Shown here: piece by piece, positions 41,435 through 47,366 of the stretch
How positions within the stretch are numbered: the first letter of the stretch is position 1
Layout: the number at the start of each line of letters is the position of its first letter
NCBI GenBank assembly: GCA_032718475.1
Contig: JAUCBJ010003895.1
Coordinates: forward strand, 1-47,366
DNA: 47,366 nucleotides
Reading direction: 5' to 3'
Origin: Nemertoderma westbladi
Lineage: Eukaryota > Xenacoelomorpha > Nemertodermatida > Nemertodermatidae
Notes under the pieces: model-generated
The model's input: only the letters and a program-made list of their open reading frames with translations
What the model was told of the DNA's origin: nothing
The model's database searches: none
Program-made: the position numbers and the translations under genes

Positions 41435-42620
41435 GGACACTTCCCCCCCGGACACTTCCCCCCCGGACAGTCCCCCCCCGCTCAAGTAGGACACTTCCCC
41501 CCCGGACACTTCCCCCCCAGACACTTCCCCCCCGCGGACACTTCCCCCCCGACTGTTCTTAACTTCGCACATTCGTATTTTTCATTTTGTAAGGTAAACG
41601 GACCGCTTGTATCCAGATAAGTTGTATCCAATTTTCCTTTCGTAGCTCAGAAAGTGATCTTTTGCATCCCGATTTTACATTTTATATCCAAGTTTTATTT
41701 ATGGGTTTTATCAATGCAATTACATCGTATTGTTTGCTAATCTTTAAACAATTAATTATATTAGATGACCTATAAATTCCATCCCCGGAATGATATACTG
41801 TTTTATTAACTATAGAATTATAATAATTAATTGTTTTAATTATAGGTAATATTATGTAATAGTCTTCTTCAAATTGTAGCAGATGGGGATGAATATTATT
41901 GTTACAATCAAAATTATACCTCTCCAGGGTAAAATCGACATGCGTCGTCGACCTGTATTCTGTGTTCAGCATTACATATTGATATATATATTACTACTAT
42001 ACGTACTATATAGATATTATACACACTACATATTAAATTTCCTGGTTACTTGCAATATTTTTAATAGGATTTTGTTGAATTATATAATATTGTAGTAATT
42101 TATATATTAAATTGGTTAACATTCAATACAGCTCCTACTTTAGGCTTAGTCAATTTATTATCTGATGATACAAACATGAATTAATTATTTCAAAGTGGTC
42201 TTAAGTCTTTCACCACGGGCACTCAGGGAAATGCCGGTGTCTGGGGGCGATAACCCCCAAGAAAAGAAGCGGGGGTTTGGGGGCGGTAGCCCCCAACAAA
42301 AGAAACGGGGGTTTGGGGGCGGTAGCCCCCAATTAAAAGAAATTAAAAGAATTAAAGGAATTAAAAGAAAAACAAACAAAATTTGACTATAAAAATGTTT
42401 CTTTTATAATTTTGAAAAAACTTGTCTAGATACAACTTGTCCTGTAACCATCTTTAACTTTTGTTTATTGCTTTGATGCACCCAGATTAATTTTAACACT
42501 TTAACTGGGGGGGAAGTGTCCGGGGGGCAAGTGTCCGGGGGGGAAGTGTCCGGGGGGGAAGTGTCCTACTTGGGCGGGGGGGAAGTGTCCGGGGGGGAAG
42601 TGTCCGGGGGGGAAGTGTCC
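41435..42620. mobile_element. Inverted-repeat element with minisatellite ends, 1.2 kb
   Basis: The left end (41435-41550) has seven units of GGACACTTCCCCCCCG or variants, with the interruption CTCAAGTA. The right end (42507-42620) is its reverse complement with the same interruption (TACTTGGGC). Such paired arrays are the long TIR of a DNA transposon or MITE. The 0.95-kb interior is AT-rich with no transposase; only the minus-strand frame at 41682-41972 is open and it is not recognisable. It sits in intron 2 of the lectin-like gene. Target duplication was not resolved. Confidence 0.75.
42242..42332. repeat. Three GC-rich hairpins in tandem
   Basis: TTGGGGGCGGTAGCCCCCAA (42277-42296 and 42313-42332) and a variant with GATA in the loop (42242-42260) are perfect hairpins with 8-base arms. 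They are spaced 36 bases apart by GAAAAGAAGCGGGGG-like linkers inside the inverted-repeat element. Confidence 0.8.
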
Positions 42621-42986
42621 TAGATCCATTCAGATGTATAGGCCTACCAGCTTCCGGTAGAGCCTGTTGGCATAGGCATAATAGGTGTAGGCGTAGCGTT
42701 TACCGACATTTACCCAGTCTTAGCTCTCAGTGTTCTGTTGTGCTGAGGCTCTGTTGTGACTAGGAAACATGAAATTGTAGGATTGGATGTTGTCAAGAAT
42801 TTAACTGTTAGTGTTAATTAAATAAAATTAGAAAATGTTTAAATCATAGTATTTCTAAGGGAGTGTTCTTATGTATCTTAAGAATTAAAATTATTTAAAA
42901 ACTGCTTTCAGTTTCATTTACTGTAATGTAATGTAATCACAATAGGTTATAATTTGACTCTAGGTAGGTTTAATTTAACATTTTAG

Positions 42987-43200
42987 TTTGGCGTTTGCTA
43001 ATGTTGTCATTGGAAACGATAGGGATGCTTTGAGCCCAGCTAATCGACTTAAATGCGGATCGTTTGGAGGGAATCTAACTTCCGCCACCACCTACACCTT
43101 TCATTGCTACCTAGCCGGCAGATATATCATCGTCAAATCAAAACCACCAAAATACCGCATTGTCATTGCTGAACTAACCGTTCATGGTCACAAACTATAA
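42987..43200 (+). CDS. Secreted PAN/FTP-lectin-like gene, exon 3
   Basis: The final exon follows the acceptor ACATTTTAG. Its first base completes the split Ser180 codon and the frame runs through AFANVVIGNDRDAL, KCGSFGG, YTFHC and GRYIIV to AELTVHGHKL and TAA at 43198-43200. The order VxxGN, CG, FxC, GRY, E-x-x-V-x-G is the C-terminal half of an FTP domain, with Cys203 and Cys220 as the likely disulphide pair. The intron before it (2,637 bp) holds an inverted-repeat element. Confidence 0.82.
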
Positions 43201-44529
43201 CTGTTATTATCAACTCGAGATGCATGTGTTGTGTATAATTAAATGTCTAATCCTTTAATTATTCATGAGATTCATCATTAAATACTGTTGATATGGTGGT
43301 AACATAAATAGTTTTATTAGACTGTGGTGTCACTTTCAGGAGTAAGGTCTTTTGAAAATAGGTGTCCAGAAAATAACTGATTATCGAAGACTATGTTGGA
43401 CCCTTTCATCACAACTTTACTTTAACTTTACTTTTTTTTCTCATAACTTTACCTTAACTTTATTGGCTCGGCTTGTTAACCAAACATTGTTTGAGAATCA
43501 TGTTAACACAATCAACAACACATCAATCGATAAATGACAGATGATAAAATTCCCATGAGCACAAATAGATCAGCACATCACCTGGAAACACCATTTGGAA
43601 TATGGAATAATCCAAGCTGGAATATCGGCATACACAACAAATCCACAACAATTCATTCCTTACATCTGTAGGCCTAACAACATCTACAAAAATATCATGA
43701 TAAAACTGTACCTATGCTATTGTAGGCCTAATGTCTTCTAGGCTGGCGTATCCTACAATAATGCAACGGAAACCTACAGACAAAACAACAACTCAATACA
43801 GATCGCTCCTCCAATTTATTATTCACCAAATAAAACAGCTTTCCAATACCAATTGTGTACTATTTCAGCATACTACACTTGTATTAATAAAATGTTTGAC
43901 AGAACATGGATAAAACGGATAAAAAGGAGAGAACAGGCATACATTTATATAGGAAACCATTAATTTTTTGTGTAGTTCCTTTCTTTTACACGGGGGTTGA
44001 GACCTGGATGCTGACGAAATATATTATAAATTATTCAGTATTTTACATATAGAACAATTTAGCTATTTATTTTTTTACATCAAACCATGTAAATTTGTAT
44101 TTTAATGATTTTATAAACATTATATTTATCCGGCGTAGGCCTATTATATAATAGGCAATATTCTTTATCAAGCTGAACAACCCGTTTATGTGACAATGAT
44201 GCCACCCCCCCCCCCCCCCCCCCCCCTCTCTCCTCTCAAACGATGTACCAGATATTGGGGGCCTTCTTCATGAATATTTCACGGAGAATCATTAAATAGA
44301 GTACAACAATTAGACCTAACTTTATTAACTTGTTTGTCAATATCTTAGACAATAATGATTACCTTACGCACAAAAATATAAAGTAACTAAAATAAATAAA
44401 CAACTCACCAGATAAATTTTTACAGCAGATATCTTCAAAATACACAATAGTCTATACAATATACTATACTATACAATAGTCAATATAATCTATACATTAC
44501 ACACAGGTTGAAACCAATATATTGCCATT
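43201..44529. other. 3' flank of lectin-like gene, no gene
   Basis: AT-rich DNA with a C run of about 24 bases near 44203. Short frames are not supported. No clear poly(A) signal was fixed for the gene ending at 43200. Confidence 0.45.
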
Positions 44530-44815
44530 TTAAAAAAAAAAGTAAAAGTAAATTTTCTTCGGCCGCTAGGCCAGGGATTACGCACAAAGTCTGACGACTT
44601 ATTTCCAGTGCGGTCCCCCCAGAATTATACTCCCCAGAGGAAACTCCGGTACTCATTTAGCTACCACTTAAGGATGCAAGGCAGAGATGCGCCCTGGCTG
44701 GTCCCTTTAAAGCATTCGTGCCGAAACGAAAACTGCCCTGGCCCATGTGAGGATCGAACCCACGACCTACGGGAGATGTGAATTCAATGCAACCACTACA
44801 CCAAGGTGGAACTAA
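44530..44815 (-). mobile_element. tRNA-derived SINE
   Basis: On the minus strand a tRNA-like head begins near 44815: CCACCTTGGTGTAGTGGTTG (RNA polymerase III A box), then GTGGGTTCGATCCTC (B box, 44746-44760). An unrelated body with GGCCAGGGCAG and AAGGGACCAGCC follows, and an A/T-rich tail at 44530-44565. A/B box spacing and length (about 285 bp) fit a SINE. It is not a working tRNA gene: the acceptor stem does not close around the B box. Confidence 0.8.
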
Positions 44816-45383
44816 AATTTTTATAAATTTTAAGTGCTACCTAACTGGCCTACTAGTTGTTATACTGTATGCACAGAAACTTATACAGTTTATTTTTATG
44901 ATCAACACGAAAAACTTTTGAATTTAGAACGGATTGTCGCCTGATCCTATTTATTCTCTTTTATTTATATTTTATTGACTGAGATATGCTTTAAGGTACT
45001 TACATTATCACTTTATTCGACACTTATCGCCTTTCTCACATTCAAATTTTTACTTTTTAACTATTTTTTGTAATGTGTTAAATAAATTTTAACTGCACCA
45101 TTTATTGACACATTCTATGAAAAATAGCAATAAAAAATTGATGTTACAAATTGAATACCACATAAATAAAAGGAAAAGTTAGGTTGACTAAAAATACATC
45201 TGACATTTATATATTTTGCACCAAACTAAAATAAAACTCAACATTTCTCCATAATTATACGTAACTAACCAAACCATTCATTTATACATGTTTTTAGTGG
45301 AGTCAATTAAGCCGGTGAAGTGTATACTATGGTGTCCCTGAGCGACCAGTCTTGTAATTTTTTTTGTTTCCCCTACTTTTTCA

Positions 45384-45720
45384 AACTCGTTCGAACGACT
45401 TTACAAAACTCGGAAACAAATCTGATTGGGTAGAGTGGTTTCTATAACAACAATCATCCAATCAAAGAAATTAATAGGAAGATAAATAAGTTAGTGTTCA
45501 ACTCCAATCTATAATATTCCTACTACTACAAATCGTTTTTATATTTCGCAACATTATTTATATACCGATTCGATTCGAGGTTGCTAAGGAAACAGCAGCC
45601 TCAATCTGATCTGCTAAATTATGGAAATACTTTATTGGATGTTGTTTGTTGTTATAGAAACCACCCCCCCAGCCAATTAGATTTGTTTCCCCGAGTTTAG
45701 TAAAGTCGTACGAACAGAAC
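45384..45720. mobile_element. Palindromic MITE, about 340 bp
   Basis: The left arm (CGTTCGAACGACTTTACAAA, then CTCGGAAACAAATCTGATTGG and TGGTTTCTATAACAACAA) reappears inverted at 45630-45715 with few changes. Arms of about 85-90 bases surround an AT-rich centre without ORF. Confidence 0.75.
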
Positions 45721-45859
45721 TTTACTTTGGAGAAATATCTGTAACATTTTCTATAAATACTTTATGATTCTTGCAGGTATACATCCTTACCTTAAAATTA
45801 TTTAAATTCAAGTATAGCATTTTTGTATACATAACTTGTATGAAGATATTTATATTTAC

Positions 45860-45886
45860 TGTATGTATGTATGTATGTATGTAAAG
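45860..45886. repeat. (GTAT)n microsatellite
   Basis: About six GTAT units in tandem. Confidence 0.9.
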
Positions 45887-46564
45887 GTTCTATTACATAA
45901 ATGAAAATATATACTGTATGCATGAAGAAAATATATATTTACTATTAAACTAATTATGTTACTACAGTACATTACGTTACTAAATAACTACAGTATTTTG
46001 GGGAATTAAATGTCGCATCCTTATAGAATTAATTGTCTCATTTCGCATCAAATTCCCAAAGACTCTTGTTATTATTGGCATCTCAGTTATATTCGAAGTA
46101 AATCACAAAGAATTGACTCCGTTTTGGTCCACCTAAATAAAAAATTGAAGTTATAATAATTAATTAACTGTATTATTACGTAGGCCTACTATTATATTTT
46201 TGATGATATAACCGGTTTATTGCTACTATCACTTTAATTTACATACATACATTGTACATACACAGTTATACTAGCTAACTTGTAGAACTGCAATTGTGGT
46301 CTGTCTGTAAACTGCCATATAATAATAAAACTAATAATTCATTAGTAAAAATTATAATTGTAATAATATAAACAACTAAAATAAAAATAATAAATGTATA
46401 ACAAGTAAAAATAATGCGAGTAATAACAACCAAAAAGTTAGAAATAGCCTCGCGCTATAATATAAGACGTAAAATTATATCCAATAACGATATAGAAAAA
46501 TATAAGATATAAGATATATAAAAAAAATTATAATAAAAAAATTACAATAACGATATAGATGAAT
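45887..46564. other. AT-rich, low-complexity, no gene
   Basis: Runs of TAATAATAAA-type sequence dominate; no open frame is supported. Confidence 0.5.
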
Positions 46565-47021
46565 TCTTGTTGATTAACTCCCGGCGCCTAGTAAAGAATG
46601 TTGAGGAGTTGCTACAAATTGTAGAAGGCGTGCAAGATTTTTTTATTTGTGTCACTGAAACTTGGATGAAACGTCATGTCAGTGATTGTGAAATTACAAT
46701 TCCAGGGTGGGTGCAAAATCTTTAGAAGGTAATTAATCTACTGGTCTGCTGCGTATATCACCCTCCCAGGGCAATTAAAAATAATTATCTAAAATGCTAT
46801 TCAACGAAATTGAAACTGCACAAATCCTGGACAATAAATCACGAATTATTGTACAAGGAGATTTTAATATTATAAATGGTTATAAAAACAACTCATTTTT
46901 AAGTTAATTACACAATCTTCTTGCCACTCACAATCTTTCACGTTTAAACACCACCGAGTCAACTCGCGTTACTAAAAAAACCGGTACATTGATTGATCTC
47001 ATATTCACAGACATCAGTAGC
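46565..47021 (+). pseudogene. LINE endonuclease fragment
   Basis: A frame reads NSRRLVKNVEELLQIVEGVQ, then ICVTETWMKRHVSDCEITIP (AP-endonuclease-type TETW catalytic motif) and stops. After a deletion the next pieces are IVQGDFNIING and THNLSRLNTTESTRV with TGTLIDLIFTDISS, all typical of the endonuclease of CR1/Jockey-type LINEs. Stops and missing middle parts show decay. It continues in frame into the minisatellite. Confidence 0.8.
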
Positions 47022-47366
47022 GAATTCACAACTGACTGCTCCGTATATCCCTGTCCCGAATTCACAACTGACTGCTCCGTATATCCCTGTTCCGAATTCA
47101 CAACTGACTGCTCCGTATATCCCTGTCCCGAATTCACCACTGACTGCTCCGTATATCCCTGCCCCGAATTCACAACTGACTGCTCCGTATATCCCTGTCC
47201 CGAATTCACCACTGACTGCTCCGTATATCCCTGTCCCGAATTCACCACTGACTGCTCCGTATATCCCTGCCCCGAATTCACAACTGACTGCTCCGTATAT
47301 CCCTGTTCCAAATTCACAACTGACTGCTCCGTATATCCCTGTTCCGAATTCACAACTGACTGCTCC
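47022..47366 (+). repeat. 36-bp coding-phase minisatellite, 9.6 copies to window edge
   Basis: Units start with GAATTC (once AAATTC) every 36 bases from 47022, nine full and one cut by the window end. Each encodes EFTTDCSVYPCP in the frame of the LINE endonuclease. Units differ at only a few positions, so expansion is recent. The array may extend beyond the window. Confidence 0.92.

Noticed and set aside
41347-41620. ORFs with TLPPR or GGEVS repeats
   Set aside because: They translate the minisatellite end of an inverted-repeat element in several frames on both strands; not a gene.
42185-42386. ORFs with GGGSPQQKKRGF-type repeats on both strands
   Set aside because: They arise from three tandem GC-rich hairpins; both strands are open, as expected for such repeats.
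44745-44810. tRNA gene
   Set aside because: A and B boxes are present but the acceptor stem does not close and the sequence runs into a SINE body and tail.
46928-47353. 141-codon minus-strand ORF with GYTEQSVVNS repeats
   Set aside because: Antisense of the 36-bp minisatellite; the plus-strand frame is continuous with LINE endonuclease coding.
1-47366. CRISPR arrays, operons, bacterial or plasmid features
   Set aside because: The repeats present are minisatellites or transposon ends; spliced gene structure and transposon types are eukaryotic.

Overview
The window reads as nuclear DNA of an animal, most likely a marine invertebrate. It is AT-rich, carries a spliced host gene, and consists mostly of transposable elements of metazoan type: BEL/Pao and Ty3-type LTR retrotransposons, LINEs, a tRNA-derived SINE and inverted-repeat elements. 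Fibrinogen-related (FReD) and F-type-lectin-like domains fit a marine animal, but the species cannot be fixed from the sequence.

Layout. 1-720: the 3' end of a LINE abuts the last about 30 codons and 3' flank of a FReD gene (copy A). That flank runs into a foldback inverted-repeat element, which is split by a huge BEL/Pao element (721-17057, minus strand, 16.3 kb). The BEL element has 2,119-bp LTRs in which I saw no difference, a CATTA target duplication and one uninterrupted 2,766-codon Gag-Pol frame. 17568-18211: broken ORFs of unknown identity. 20049-21815: a second FReD gene (copy B), with a TATA box and several lesions, followed by the same 3' flank and foldback arm. 23835-25187: a decayed antisense LINE. 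26347-28164: an old LTR related to the BEL LTR, in the opposite orientation.

28249-43200: a three-exon host gene for a secreted 250-residue protein with a signal peptide, a PAN/Apple-like region and an F-type-lectin-like (FTP/discoidin) domain. Its 11.6-kb first intron holds a LINE with a nested, internally deleted CsRn1-like Ty3 element, a foldback satellite and several copies of a long repeat. Its 2.6-kb second intron holds a 1.2-kb inverted-repeat element with minisatellite ends. 43201-47366 is mostly AT-rich, with a tRNA-derived SINE, a palindromic MITE and a LINE endonuclease fragment that runs into a 36-bp in-frame minisatellite at the window edge.

The most unusual object is the BEL element. 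Four nucleotide-level signals lie on top of its coding sequence or in its long 3' region. (1) Six dispersed copies of a near-palindrome, CANACCCRCRGGTYYG; the four in the polyprotein gene fall in three codon phases. (2) About 20 sense-strand GGTAAG sites, which resemble 5' splice sites and U1 snRNA targets, in the first 6.6 kb of the ORF, against one on the antisense strand. (3) A downstream accessory frame broken by one TGA in the known readthrough context TGA-CTAG. (4) Two hairpins with the same loop and a compensatory base-pair change. Together they suggest an RNA that is controlled by more than its protein code.
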